Source: Bacteroidota bacterium
GTDB lineage: Bacteria > Bacteroidota > Bacteroidia > Bacteroidales > NBLH01
Direction of reading: 5' to 3'
NCBI GenBank assembly: GCA_025361565.1
Contig: JANYKN010000156.1
Location: 51,470-115,469 of the forward strand
DNA length: 64,000 nucleotides
Positions 1 through 9,499 of the stretch are shown here, piece by piece; the stretch's first letter is position 1, and every line of letters begins with the position of its first letter. Below the pieces are notes generated by a model. It saw only the letters and a program-made list of their open reading frames with translations. It made no database searches and was not told where the DNA came from. The position numbers and the translations under genes were made by a program.

Positions 1-1714
1 TTTGCGTTCCAAAAAAATCACCTGACCCTAAAGTATAGAATTGGTTAGACTTTTCTAGTTGATAAATTGCACCATAATTAATACTGAATATTGTACTGAA
101 AATAGTCTGATGCGAGATTTCATATTTATCAAACTTTCTGAATCTTTCCGGTTGTATTGTATCATTAATATAATATGCAGGATTGTCGTCTCTTTTATAA
201 TAACTAATATTGAGCAGAGAATGGTTATTAAAACTATAACTTAACCTTGAGCTAATGAAAAGTTTTCCTCTTGAAATCCCAGTATATTCAGGCGATCCAT
301 AATCTGCATCAACATTAATTGCCAGTTTATTTACTTTTAGACTATATATTAAGTTGTATCCAAAGCCGTTTCTGGTAAAAGGGGTATACATGGAATGTGT
401 TGTTTGGTTTTGCCCCACTTGAATTGATAAAAAATTCTTTTTGAAAAGAGAAAAACTTAATCCGGCCATTTCAATTTTAGATGAAAGCATCATTTCATTT
501 TGATCCATTTCAGCATATCCAAGCATTGCTCTGGTTTTTCGAAATATTGAAGTTTCAAATTTTCCTCCATAAAAGGAGCTCGAATCAACAATTCCATTTA
601 AATAGAATCCTTCTATTTTTGTTTTTTTTAATTTCAGTGCTGTTTCAACACCTCTTCCATAAAAATTTTGATTTAACTTGCTCTCAATATTTCCAACCTG
701 AAAATGTAAATATTTAATATTAAATCCAACGTAGACTCTGGTACTAATTCCCCAAAAATCTTTTGTACTATTAGAACTCAGAGAACTATTTTGAAAATAG
801 TAATAGAAATCCATATCCTTTTTAAACAAGATAGATCCCATGGCCGAAAATGAATATGAAGGAGTGCTATTGCTAAAAAGATCGTTGATGGTTAATTCAA
901 CGATTGCACATTTATTTTGTTCTGGAATTAAGAGCTCGTATTTATTCTCAATGCGATTTAACCATAGTGAATTTTTAAAAACAGTATCCTGTGTCGATGT
1001 TTTAATATCAACTTTATAAAACTGTTGTAATTCATCTTTTTCATCAATTCCAACTGTAAAAATTAGTGTGCTATCAGAATGTGGAGGCATACTAACAGAC
1101 GTTGAAAATAATTTATCTCTTCTATTATTATTAACAGTCATATAATATGAGCCAAGTAATTCCACATTTACTATTTCATTTATATTTCCAAGATTGTGAA
1201 TGGTGTAATTAAATGTAGCTTTATCTGTTTTTTGGTCAAAATAAGCAATATCATTTAAAAGTTTTACCTTGGTATTAGGCAGTCTTGGTATCGTAATAAA
1301 ACAATATTCAGATTTTACTTGCCGTTCGTTTTTGTCCATAACTGATGCTACGACAACATAGGCAATCTCTCCTAAAACTTTTGAAGAAACCATCACCCTT
1401 ACAGGTATATTAATAGAATCTCCGGCTTCTAAACTTAAAGTAATATTTGGATCACCCACAAAATTCCAATCATTAGGCACATCAAACTGCACATTACCAT
1501 TAAATTTTTCACCCGAATTATTTTTGATGATTAGAATATTGAAGAAACTCTGTTTAGCCCTAACTTCAATTTTTGGGTAAATGAATTTTGTATCAAGAGA
1601 TTGGTTCCCTCCATTAGTATAATTTGAAATTTGTGAATGCAAGGCATATTGCCCGCATATTGTAGAAATAAGCAGGATTAATAATTTAAAATATATACCA
1701 TTTGAATTTCTCAT
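1..1714 (-). CDS. Large usher-like outer-membrane surface protein, C-terminus beyond window
   Basis: An uninterrupted reading frame of 571 codons starts at ATG 1714-1712 and is still open at base 1, so the C-terminus is missing. The N-terminus (MRNSNGIYFKLLILL...) is a Sec signal peptide. Residues about 35-270 look like two beta-rich Ig-like domains. From about residue 300 the sequence becomes alternating beta strands with many Tyr, Phe and Asn and short turns, as in an outer-membrane barrel. It is the third gene of a minus-strand run behind two small secreted paralogs. That order, with Ig-like domains plus a barrel, suggests an export or anchoring pore for those proteins. I do not recognise a named family, and the usher analogy is inference. 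A non-transporting surface barrel is possible. Confidence 0.72.
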   Translation of the reverse strand, partial: MRNSNGIYFKLLILLISTICGQYALHSQISNYTNGGNQSLDTKFIYPKIEVRAKQSFFNILIIKNNSGEKFNGNVQFDVPNDWNFVGDPNITLSLEAGDSINIPVRVMVSSKVLGEIAYVVVASVMDKNERQVKSEYCFITIPRLPNTKVKLLNDIAYFDQKTDKATFNYTIHNLGNINEIVNVELLGSYYMTVNNNRRDKLFSTSVSMPPHSDSTLIFTVGIDEKDELQQFYKVDIKTSTQDTVFKNSLWLNRIENKYELLIPEQNKCAIVELTINDLFSNSTPSYSFSAMGSILFKKDMDFYYYFQNSSLSSNSTKDFWGISTRVYVGFNIKYLHFQVGNIESKLNQNFYGRGVETALKLKKTKIEGFYLNGIVDSSSFYGGKFETSIFRKTRAMLGYAEMDQNEMMLSSKIEMAGLSFSLFKKNFLSIQVGQNQTTHSMYTPFTRNGFGYNLIYSLKVNKLAINVDADYGSPEYTGISRGKLFISSRLSYSFNNHSLLNISYYKRDDNPAYYINDTIQPERFRKFDKYEISHQTIFSTIFSINYGAIYQLEKSNQFYTLGSGDFFGTQ

Positions 1715-1812
1715 CTATGACGGCTGACACATTAGAATCAACTTAATTTAAATGTTAGTATGATACAATAATTTGAACCAATTCTATTTATAAACATATA
1801 GTTAAACCATAA

Positions 1813-2364
1813 TTATTCATTTTCCAAGATAAATTCAAGATAAAGAGTATAAAAATCTGGATCTTCACCCAGTATTCTTTTAAGTGCGGTTGTACCTACC
1901 TGAAAAGATATTTTTACTTCACCATTTATTGTTGGGTTAATGCCAGCATGAACCAGTTCCTGGGTGCCTAAAGTTAAGGGTTGCCAAGCTGTTGAAGTTC
2001 TGGTATAAACCCCTGGATTATCATCAACTAGAAATTCGACTCTATCTAAAGGTATAATATTGGTGGTATTAAACCCTGTAATATCAGTAGACCTCATACT
2101 TAACTTCCAAGTATCTCCTATTAAAGGTCCATCAAAATCAAAATTAATAACAAGTATTGTTTCAGATATTTTAATTATTCCATTCTCTAACTTATATAGT
2201 GTATTAAATGCAAAAACTGGAAAACTACTTGTAGTAATAGTTCTTATTGTTTTTTGTCCAAAAACAGAATTACTATATATAAGTAATATCAATATGCTAA
2301 ATACTAAATAATTGGTTGATTTTTTTATAACCTCGACTAAATAATTATTAGCATTTGCCAACAT
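1813..2364 (-). CDS. Small secreted pilin-like protein (paralog of the next upstream gene)
   Basis: This 183-residue protein has an N-terminal hydrophobic segment (about 18-36, ending near SVFGQ) that fits a signal peptide, although about 15 residues precede it; a later start is possible. The mature part is beta-rich with no catalytic motif. It shares a spaced pattern with the 195-residue product of 2500-3087: a W-x-L strand, about 20 residues later a RVE-x-x-VDD stretch, and a C-terminal strand near the end. The two are therefore probably diverged paralogs of one fold. The gene lies 134 bases after the first gene's stop and 98 bases before the usher-like gene. A structural subunit or tip protein of a surface fibre is the best guess; no known family was recognised. 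Confidence 0.72.
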   Translation of the reverse strand: MLANANNYLVEVIKKSTNYLVFSILILLIYSNSVFGQKTIRTITTSSFPVFAFNTLYKLENGIIKISETILVINFDFDGPLIGDTWKLSMRSTDITGFNTTNIIPLDRVEFLVDDNPGVYTRTSTAWQPLTLGTQELVHAGINPTINGEVKISFQVGTTALKRILGEDPDFYTLYLEFILENE

Positions 2365-2419
2365 GGATTCGAATTTCTAACTAATAACGACTATTGTTAA
2401 TTTTTATCATTTAAAATCA

Positions 2420-2454
2420 ATTTCCCCTCATATTTATTAGATATGAGAGGAAAT
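2420..2454 (-). promoter_or_regulatory. Intercistronic hairpin between the two pilin-like genes
   Basis: Arms 2420-2433 and 2441-2454 pair over 14 positions with one mismatch around a 7-base loop. Read on the minus strand, the hairpin is followed by TTGATTTTA, a poor T-run, so it is a weak terminator or an RNA-stability hairpin at most. Sitting directly after the first pilin-like gene, it could make that gene's message more abundant than the downstream genes. Confidence 0.55.
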
Positions 2455-2499
2455 CAATGCAGATAAGCTTTTTTTGATATGATTCGTAATCAGATATAT

Positions 2500-3087
2500 T
2501 TAGTGTGCCACTAATGATAAGTAAACATTCACGGTATATCTTCCTGGGACGCTTCCAGTGATTCTTGCTGCTAAATTTACTCCGCATTGCCAATGGACAA
2601 CAAATGTGTTTTCAGCTGCAGAACCAACGTTTGTTCCATTCGTTCCACCAGCTACCCATGTAATCAAATCAATAGGTCCATTTTGGAGTGCCGCAGGTGC
2701 AGCATTGAATGCAGAAATTACATCAGCATCAGCAAACCTTGTGGATGTAAGCGCATCATCTACCTGAAGTTCAACACGGTTTAATAATATGGATGCTCCT
2801 GCTTCGTTTAAGAAAGTAGCAGCATCAGTTCCAATTTGCAAATCCCAATCTTGAGATGCGGAGATGTCAAAATAGGTGTCATAAGCAGCGGAATTACCAA
2901 TTCCATTTGTTATGTCAGAAATTTTACTAAAGACAAATTCAATATTACCACCACTCTTAACATTAAGTCGCATGATAGATTGAACAGTAATTGCCATTGG
3001 AATAACGGCATGATCGCTTATAGGCTGGGCTATTGCTAATTGCCCCAAAAAAAAGATTGATAAGAATCCTAAAATAACTTTTTTCAT
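2500..3087 (-). CDS. Small secreted beta-rich pilin-like protein, first gene of the run
   Basis: This 195-residue protein starts at ATG 3087 with a clear signal peptide (MKKVILGFLSIFFLGQLAIAQ). Upstream on the minus strand is AAGAGGA, seven bases from the start, a better ribosome site than most genes here. The mature chain is rich in A, N, T and V and small residues, with alternating strands. It contains ITVQSIMRLNV near the new N-terminus and W-D-L ... NRVELQVDD in the middle, the pattern shared with the 183-residue neighbour. There are no lipobox and no enzyme motifs. The early ITV-x(5)-L-x-V strand loosely recalls DUF4402 or spore-coat-U type subunits, but this is only a resemblance. A fibre or surface-layer subunit is inferred from the operon. 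Confidence 0.75.
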   Translation of the reverse strand: MKKVILGFLSIFFLGQLAIAQPISDHAVIPMAITVQSIMRLNVKSGGNIEFVFSKISDITNGIGNSAAYDTYFDISASQDWDLQIGTDAATFLNEAGASILLNRVELQVDDALTSTRFADADVISAFNAAPAALQNGPIDLITWVAGGTNGTNVGSAAENTFVVHWQCGVNLAARITGSVPGRYTVNVYLSLVAH

Positions 3088-3383
3088 GTTGTCCTCTTTT
3101 AAATTAATAATTGTTTATTTATTTTATATAGACTTAGGTATTAGTGTTTATGTTGTCTATAGTACTAATAATTTGCCTTTTTTTATATTCATTTTTATAA
3201 AAGTATTCTTTTGATTGATAAAGATATATAAAAAAACGATAAGTGAATTCAGATATTTATAAGCAAAAGATATGCAAATATAGAGATATTCGCATTAATA
3301 ATTGTTTTTCTGTCAACTTTTTTAGGCACTCTGCTAGTGTATATTTAAACATCAGATTTCTGTTTTTTTATAGAGTTGAAATA

Positions 3384-5339
3384 TTAAGACTGATCCTGAA
3401 TATCTATTCTAAATCCAATAACCAATATATCATCGGTTTGTTCATGATTTCCCATCCATTCGTGAATAACCAGATCCAATATTTTTTCTTGTTCTTCCAT
3501 GGGCATTTGATAAATTTCAAAAAGTAAATCCCTGAAATTCTTTGCCATAAATTTCCGTCCATCGGGACCTCCGAACTGATCTGAAAAACCATCGGAAAAA
3601 ATATAGCAAGTTGTTGGTTTATTAATATTTACAATATGTTTGGTGAAATTATGATCTTCTAATTGAAATCCCCCAACAGGGAATTTATTTCCTCTTACCC
3701 GAAAAACCTTTCCATCTTGAATATATATTAATGGGTTTTGTGCACCCGAAAATTCCATTATTTTATTGATGGGATCTATCACACAAAGGGCCATATCCAT
3801 ACCATCACGGTTTTGTGTTGATCCCTGATTTAATGATTTACGGATACCGGCATGCAAGCCATTAAGTATTTTATTCGATTCTGTGGTTCCTCTTCTTACA
3901 ATATCATTTAATAAATTAAATCCAAGCATCGACATAAAAGCCCCCGGAACTCCATGGCCTGTGCAGTCTACAGCAGCAATAAAAATTTTGCGCAATGCAT
4001 CTTCCGGTTTTTCAATTGAAGGGTTTTTAACTCCATTTTTTAGTTTATTCATTTCATCAAACCAGTAGAAATCACCACTTACTATGTCGCGGGGTTTAAA
4101 GAATATGAAGGAATCAGGTATTAAAGATTTCATGATCAATTGCTTGGGAAGCATGGCTTCCTGAATTCGCTGTGCATAATTGATACTTTGCATAATACCT
4201 TTGTTCTGAAGCTGGATATGAACATTGGCCTCAACAAGTTCTATGTTTTTAGACTCTTTTTCGTCTCTTTCTTTTTCAATTATTAAATTTCTTCGTTCAA
4301 GCTCTTTGTTGTCTTTTCGCCTTCGGCGAAGGGTGACGATCGCTCCAATGATTAATAGGAAGAAAAGGCCGCTTAGTACTGCACCACCAATAAGAAATAA
4401 TAAGTAGTTTTGTTTTTCAATTTCCAATTGTTTTTGTCTTGCAATACCTAATTGTTTGGCTTTGTTCAAGTTATCAATTTCAAGATCATCTGCCCTTTTC
4501 TTGTCGGCAAATATATTGATAGAATCCTGCTTTGATCTGATTGCACGATTTAAAGAATCCTCTGAAAACTTTTTGATTTTTTCAAGCAATTCTAACTCCT
4601 GATCTTTTAATTTTTTTTCATCTTCAAGGATGCTTGTTTTCTTTTGTTCTTTGGTTAAATTTATATCGGCCTCTTTTTCGCGAGTTACAGTACTTTTACT
4701 CTCAATTTGCTTATCATAAACCTGGAAATAATTATAATATTCATCTGACTTTTTCTTGTTGCCATAAGCTTTATAGCATTGGGCCATTAAATTGTAACAG
4801 GTTCTTAAAAGCCGGGCATCATTTAAATCGTTGGAAATTTTCAAAGCTTCTTCAAGCCGCTCAAGTGCTTTGTCATATTCTTTGTTAATGATTAGTATGG
4901 TTGCAACATCCATTAAACTTACAGCAATGTCATTTTTGTTGTTGTATCTTCTACTTATGAGCAAGCTTTTTTCAAAATATTTTATTGTATTTTTCAGCTG
5001 GTCCATTTCAGAATAAATCATTGCTACATTGTTGTATATCTTTTTATTATCGGTTTCATTGCCAACTTTATCGTTTATTGCGGCAGATTCCAAATAACTA
5101 TCTATGGCATCCTGGTAATTGCCAGCTTTAAGATATACTGATGCACGTTTATTGGAATAATATGCGGCTATTTTGAATTGGTTCTTAGCTTTATAATCCT
5201 TTACAAACTGGGTATATTGATTGATTTGATTTTGTTGTTCGGAATTTAGTTGGGCATATGTATGGCTATTCTCAGCCATGATTAAAGCAATAATCATAGT
5301 AAGTGAAACAATATTCAATATTTTTTGAAAAAATGTCAC
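3384..5339 (-). CDS. TPR sensor with cytoplasmic SpoIIE-type serine phosphatase domain
   Basis: The 651-residue product starts at GTG (5339-5337), which gives a full signal sequence ending at HTYAQ (residue 30). Residues 55-210 hold about four TPR units. A long charged coiled coil follows at 215-310, then a membrane segment at 312-336 ending in a run of arginines, a second coiled coil, and a SpoIIE/PP2C phosphatase domain from about 400 to the end. The acidic metal-site motifs are visible: SGDFYWF (421-427), DCTGHGVPGAFMS (458-470) and FSDGFSDQFGG (about 585). The layout (periplasmic TPR, one membrane pass, cytoplasmic phosphatase) is common in Bacteroidota and is expected to act on anti-sigma-antagonist (STAS) phosphoproteins. 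A SpoIIAA-like protein is encoded at 20350-20709, but a link is speculative. Confidence 0.9.
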   Translation of the reverse strand: MTFFQKILNIVSLTMIIALIMAENSHTYAQLNSEQQNQINQYTQFVKDYKAKNQFKIAAYYSNKRASVYLKAGNYQDAIDSYLESAAINDKVGNETDNKKIYNNVAMIYSEMDQLKNTIKYFEKSLLISRRYNNKNDIAVSLMDVATILIINKEYDKALERLEEALKISNDLNDARLLRTCYNLMAQCYKAYGNKKKSDEYYNYFQVYDKQIESKSTVTREKEADINLTKEQKKTSILEDEKKLKDQELELLEKIKKFSEDSLNRAIRSKQDSINIFADKKRADDLEIDNLNKAKQLGIARQKQLEIEKQNYLLFLIGGAVLSGLFFLLIIGAIVTLRRRRKDNKELERRNLIIEKERDEKESKNIELVEANVHIQLQNKGIMQSINYAQRIQEAMLPKQLIMKSLIPDSFIFFKPRDIVSGDFYWFDEMNKLKNGVKNPSIEKPEDALRKIFIAAVDCTGHGVPGAFMSMLGFNLLNDIVRRGTTESNKILNGLHAGIRKSLNQGSTQNRDGMDMALCVIDPINKIMEFSGAQNPLIYIQDGKVFRVRGNKFPVGGFQLEDHNFTKHIVNINKPTTCYIFSDGFSDQFGGPDGRKFMAKNFRDLLFEIYQMPMEEQEKILDLVIHEWMGNHEQTDDILVIGFRIDIQDQS

Positions 5340-6268
5340 TTTTGTTTTACAAAATTTAATCTATACAAGCCTGCAAAATAATAAAAATTTATGATATTTA
5401 GGAAATATTTGTTTTTTTACCTTTACAAAACCACCATAAAATCGAACTATCCATATATTTGCAAAAACCGAACCATTTTATTTTGTACGCATATTATCAA
5501 ATTAGCAAATACTTCTTTGATTAAATGAAGTTATATATTTATAAGAAGTCAAGTATTTATAGTTTTCATTTTCGGACTCGAGAATTCAGCATATTGCAAA
5601 TTTCTTTAATTAATAAATTTAGCAAAAATTAAATGTACCAAATCTCATTATGTTTCTATTTTATAAATTCTTAGTTCTTTATTCTAAAGCTATAATTTTA
5701 TAAACGGTTAGTCTGAATAGTTCATGTTTTATTATCTGGGAGTATTCTTATTTAAAATTTTGGCAATTATTTGTATATTCTATTATACATCAACGAATTA
5801 TGGATAAAATAATTTTAAATCGAATAATATATTTTCATCATCAAATTGATATTTGATGCCTTTGAGCAAGAATATTGCTTATAATATTGGGGTTGTACTT
5901 AATTTAGTTATTTATATAATCATTGTATTTATTTATTAAACAGTATATTATAAAATTATAACTAATTTAAAAATGATTATTTAAATTAGTTCGACTTTTA
6001 ATTTAACCACAAAAATAAAATTCTTGTTTTTTATTCAAATTTATAAGAAATTTTCTAAATCAAATTATTTTGTGTACCTATTTAATTTAATTATTGTTTG
6101 GCCAAGAAGTATTCAATGAAATGTATAAATATCAAATAATTGAAATCGGACTGATTTTTAAGTATGCAGTATTTATTGGCATTTCAAATTTATCAGACAG
6201 TATCAATAAAAATTTACAAATTATACTTAATTAAAGCATTTAGTTAAGTATGGTTAAAAAATTGTCAA
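5340..6268. other. Gene-free, extremely AT-rich spacer
   Basis: No credible coding frame, tRNA or strong hairpin was found in these 929 bases. GC is very low (8 of 60 in bases 5941-6000). The right part lies downstream of recG and the left part upstream of the SpoIIE gene, so promoters for the latter must lie in its first few hundred bases. I could not place one confidently. Confidence 0.6.
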
Positions 6269-8377
6269 TTAACTTATTGCTCCCCAATTTATTTTCTGCC
6301 GTTTGCGAAGTTTTAACTCTTTATTAAGAATGCTATTTTCCTCATTTTCAAGTAGATTGTCTTTATCTAAAATATCAATGGCTTTGTTTCTTGCCAATTG
6401 TAAAATCTGCCCATCTTTTGCTAGATTTGCCAGCTTTAAATTAAATGGAATTCCACTTTGTTGTGTACCCTCCATATCACCTGGTCCTCTAAGTTTTAAA
6501 TCAACTTCTGCGATTTCGAAACCATCGCTAGTTCGGACCATTGTTTCCATCCTTATTTTTGCTTCTTTTGATAATTTGTATGAACTCATCAATATGCAAT
6601 AAGATTGTTCTGTACCTCTACCAACGCGGCCTCTAAGCTGATGAAGTTGAGAAAGACCGAATTTTTCTGCGCTTTCAATGACCATAACAGAAGCATTTGG
6701 AACATCGACTCCAACTTCGATTACGGTTGTTGATATCATTATCTGCGCCTGCCCTTTTATGAACAACTGCATAGCCTTATCTTTTTCCTCTGCCTTCATC
6801 TTTCCATGTACTACTGCTATGGTATACTCTGGAGCTGGAAAAGCTCTGGATATGCTCTCGAACCCATCTTCTAAATCCTTGTAATCCATAGTTTCTGATT
6901 CTTGTATAAGAGGGTACACAACATAGACCTGTCTGCCTTCTGAAATTTCCTTTTTGAGAAAGGCAAATAATCGTAACCTCTTTGAATCAAAAAAATGTAT
7001 GGTAGTAATTGGTTTACGTCCAGGGGGAAGCTCATCTATTACTGAAACATCCAAATCTCCATACAGCGTCATTGCTAGAGTACGGGGAATTGGAGTCGCT
7101 GTCATTACCAATACATGAGGCGGGTTTGCATTTTTTTGCCAGAGTTTCGACCTTTGCTCAACACCAAACCGATGTTGCTCATCTATAATTACAAGGCCTA
7201 AATTGCTAAAGATTACAGTATCTTCGATTAGTGCATGTGTTCCTATAATTAATTGAATTTCACCAGATTGCAATTTTTCATTAATTCTTTTTCTATCCTT
7301 GGTTTTTGACGATCCTGTTAATATTTCAATATTGATGTTCAATCCATCGATTAGCTTGCTAATGCTTGCAAAGTGTTGTTTTGCAAGTATTTCGGTGGGT
7401 GCCATAATGCAGGTCTGAAAATTATTATCAAGACCAATAAGAATAATCATGAGTGCCACCAATGTTTTTCCACTACCAACATCGCCTTGTAACAATCGGT
7501 TCATCTGTTTACCTGAGCCTAAATCTGCTCTTATTTCTTTGATAACACGCTTTTGTGCATTGGTTAATTCAAAAGGGAGTAGGTTTTTATAAAAACCATT
7601 TAAATAATCTCCTATATGGGTAAATCGAAAGCCATTTAACTTTTGGGCACGCTGATATTTTTGCTTTAGGATTTGAAGTTGGATATAAAACAATTCCTCG
7701 AATTTTAAGCGGAACTGAGATTGCTGAAGTGACTTCAGGCTAGTGGGGAAGTGGATTTCTTTAAGTGCTGTCCGGAGTGGCATTAATTTTATTGTTCCTG
7801 TTAGATAATTAGGTAAAGTTTCTCCCAGAGAAGCACCTATTTTTTGTAAAGCTGTTTGCTGAAGTTTATTGATGGTTTTTGAAGTAATGAAATTTTTCTT
7901 CATTTTTTCGCTTATAGAATAAACAGCCTGTAATCCAGCAAATTCTTTCTGTTCATGCATTTCAACTTCGTCTATTTCTGGGTGGACTATGTTTATTTTT
8001 CCACTATAATTAGATGGTTTTCCAAAAACAATGTATTCTTTATTGAGTTTTAAATTTTCTTTAATCCATTTAACACCCTGAAACCATAGAAGTTCAATAG
8101 TTCCAGTTTCGTCTGAGAATTTTGCAACAAGGCGCATTTTGCTCTTTTCTCCTTCAGTTCTAAATGATGTGATTTTGCCAATTATCTGGATATTTGCCAA
8201 ATTGGGGTCTATTTCATTGATAGTATAAAATTTGCTTCTGTCGATGTGTTTATATGGGAAAAAAGTAAGCAAATCCATAATTGTATTGATCTGAAGTTCA
8301 GAATTGAACAATTCTGCTCTTTTTGGTCCTACACCAGGTAAAAATTTTATTTCGGTATCTTTTGGTTCCGTTTCCAT
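6269..8377 (-). CDS. recG: ATP-dependent DNA helicase RecG
   Basis: The 702-residue length is normal for RecG, the helicase that reverses stalled forks and processes branched DNA. The N-terminal part (residues 1-230) includes the helix-hairpin region LPGVGPKRAELF and the OB-fold wedge (about 60-150). The motor carries Walker A GDVGSGKT (298-305), DEQH (399-402), TATPIPRTLAMTLYGDLDVS and the C-terminal QLRGRVGRG motif VI. The start is ATG 8377 (METEPKDTEIK). It stands alone between two long AT-rich spacers, with no operon partner visible. No odd residues were seen. Confidence 0.98.
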   Translation of the reverse strand: METEPKDTEIKFLPGVGPKRAELFNSELQINTIMDLLTFFPYKHIDRSKFYTINEIDPNLANIQIIGKITSFRTEGEKSKMRLVAKFSDETGTIELLWFQGVKWIKENLKLNKEYIVFGKPSNYSGKINIVHPEIDEVEMHEQKEFAGLQAVYSISEKMKKNFITSKTINKLQQTALQKIGASLGETLPNYLTGTIKLMPLRTALKEIHFPTSLKSLQQSQFRLKFEELFYIQLQILKQKYQRAQKLNGFRFTHIGDYLNGFYKNLLPFELTNAQKRVIKEIRADLGSGKQMNRLLQGDVGSGKTLVALMIILIGLDNNFQTCIMAPTEILAKQHFASISKLIDGLNINIEILTGSSKTKDRKRINEKLQSGEIQLIIGTHALIEDTVIFSNLGLVIIDEQHRFGVEQRSKLWQKNANPPHVLVMTATPIPRTLAMTLYGDLDVSVIDELPPGRKPITTIHFFDSKRLRLFAFLKKEISEGRQVYVVYPLIQESETMDYKDLEDGFESISRAFPAPEYTIAVVHGKMKAEEKDKAMQLFIKGQAQIMISTTVIEVGVDVPNASVMVIESAEKFGLSQLHQLRGRVGRGTEQSYCILMSSYKLSKEAKIRMETMVRTSDGFEIAEVDLKLRGPGDMEGTQQSGIPFNLKLANLAKDGQILQLARNKAIDILDKDNLLENEENSILNKELKLRKRQKINWGAIS

Positions 8378-9499
8378 TAATTAACTCATTATAAATAGGA
8401 CGAGCACTGGTTTAATAAATTTTTATTCATTGAATTATTCCATCGCAACAATCGGCGACACTCTGTGTTATTGCATAATCCAAGCTCAGTTCTTGCTGGT
8501 GAAAATAAATGCATTTTTTTAATTTGTCTTCAAACTTTTAATCTTTTAATCCCAAAGTTTTCAACATTGTTTTTAATGATATTTATATAAGTAATTGATT
8601 AGTTGTAATATAACTAAACATCAAACTCTGATTAAGCTATTTTTGTTGGGCTGTATATACTTTAGTAAATAGGGTTAAACTCTAATTCTATGTGAATATT
8701 TTTTAGAATTTGAATTTCAGAGCCATTATTTAGCTAAATATAGATTGGAATTTATTGAAATAATTAGTTTTTGGCATTTTGTTTGAGTACAGTATTGATG
8801 TAAAAAAGTACATAATACAATATAAAAAGTAAATAAAACTGTACAATAAATATGTAATACGTAGAAAACCAATGTTATACAAACTTTAATTAATTCTTTT
8901 TATAGCTAGATTTTCCCTTTTTAAAAATATGTTAAAATTTTTAACATATTAATTGACAATTAGTTGTATAATGTTAATCTGAAATTAATTAGAAATTTAG
9001 GTTCAAAATTACTAAAAAATTAACTAAAATCAATATAAATTGTTTATATTATTGTATACCAGTAGTATATGTAAACTAATTGATGTATATATATAAGTAA
9101 TACCTAGTTATTTGTCTGAAATATAGTAATATACAAATACTAAATTTAAACCTTAAATTCTCGCCTTGTGAATTATTTATTTTCAAAATAGATGATAATA
9201 ATCTATAATATTCAGTATATTAGTCAGTTGCGCTCTTTATTTATTTCTATTGAAATTGATTATATTTATGTATAATTTATTGACTGTACCGAATTCATGA
9301 AAAATATAATACTCTGATATATAATAATATGTGCCGTTTTTTATTTTTTGCTTCCCTGTTTTCCTAAATTGAATAATTCGGAATTTAGTCCTTATAAGTT
9401 TTTATTCAACATCGAACATACCAATGAATAGGAATTAAAATATTTCTATTTTTACAATTTTCAACCTATGTATTGTAATTATTATCTATATTGCTGAAA
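8378..9499. other. Gene-free AT-rich spacer upstream of recG and of the AEC transporter
   Basis: About 1.1 kb without a supportable gene. GC is very low (12 of 60 in bases 8821-8880) and stops are dense in all frames. It should contain divergent promoters for recG (minus) and the transporter (plus), but I found no box match strong enough to report. No tRNA-like cloverleaf or repeat array was seen. Confidence 0.55.

Noticed and set aside
59..717. Two plus-strand frames at the left edge
   Set aside because: They are antisense to the continuous minus-strand usher-like frame, which has a signal peptide and barrel-like pattern.
3243..3527. Plus-strand 94-codon frame
   Set aside because: Half lies antisense within the SpoIIE gene, whose frame is clearly real; the remainder is AT-rich spacer.
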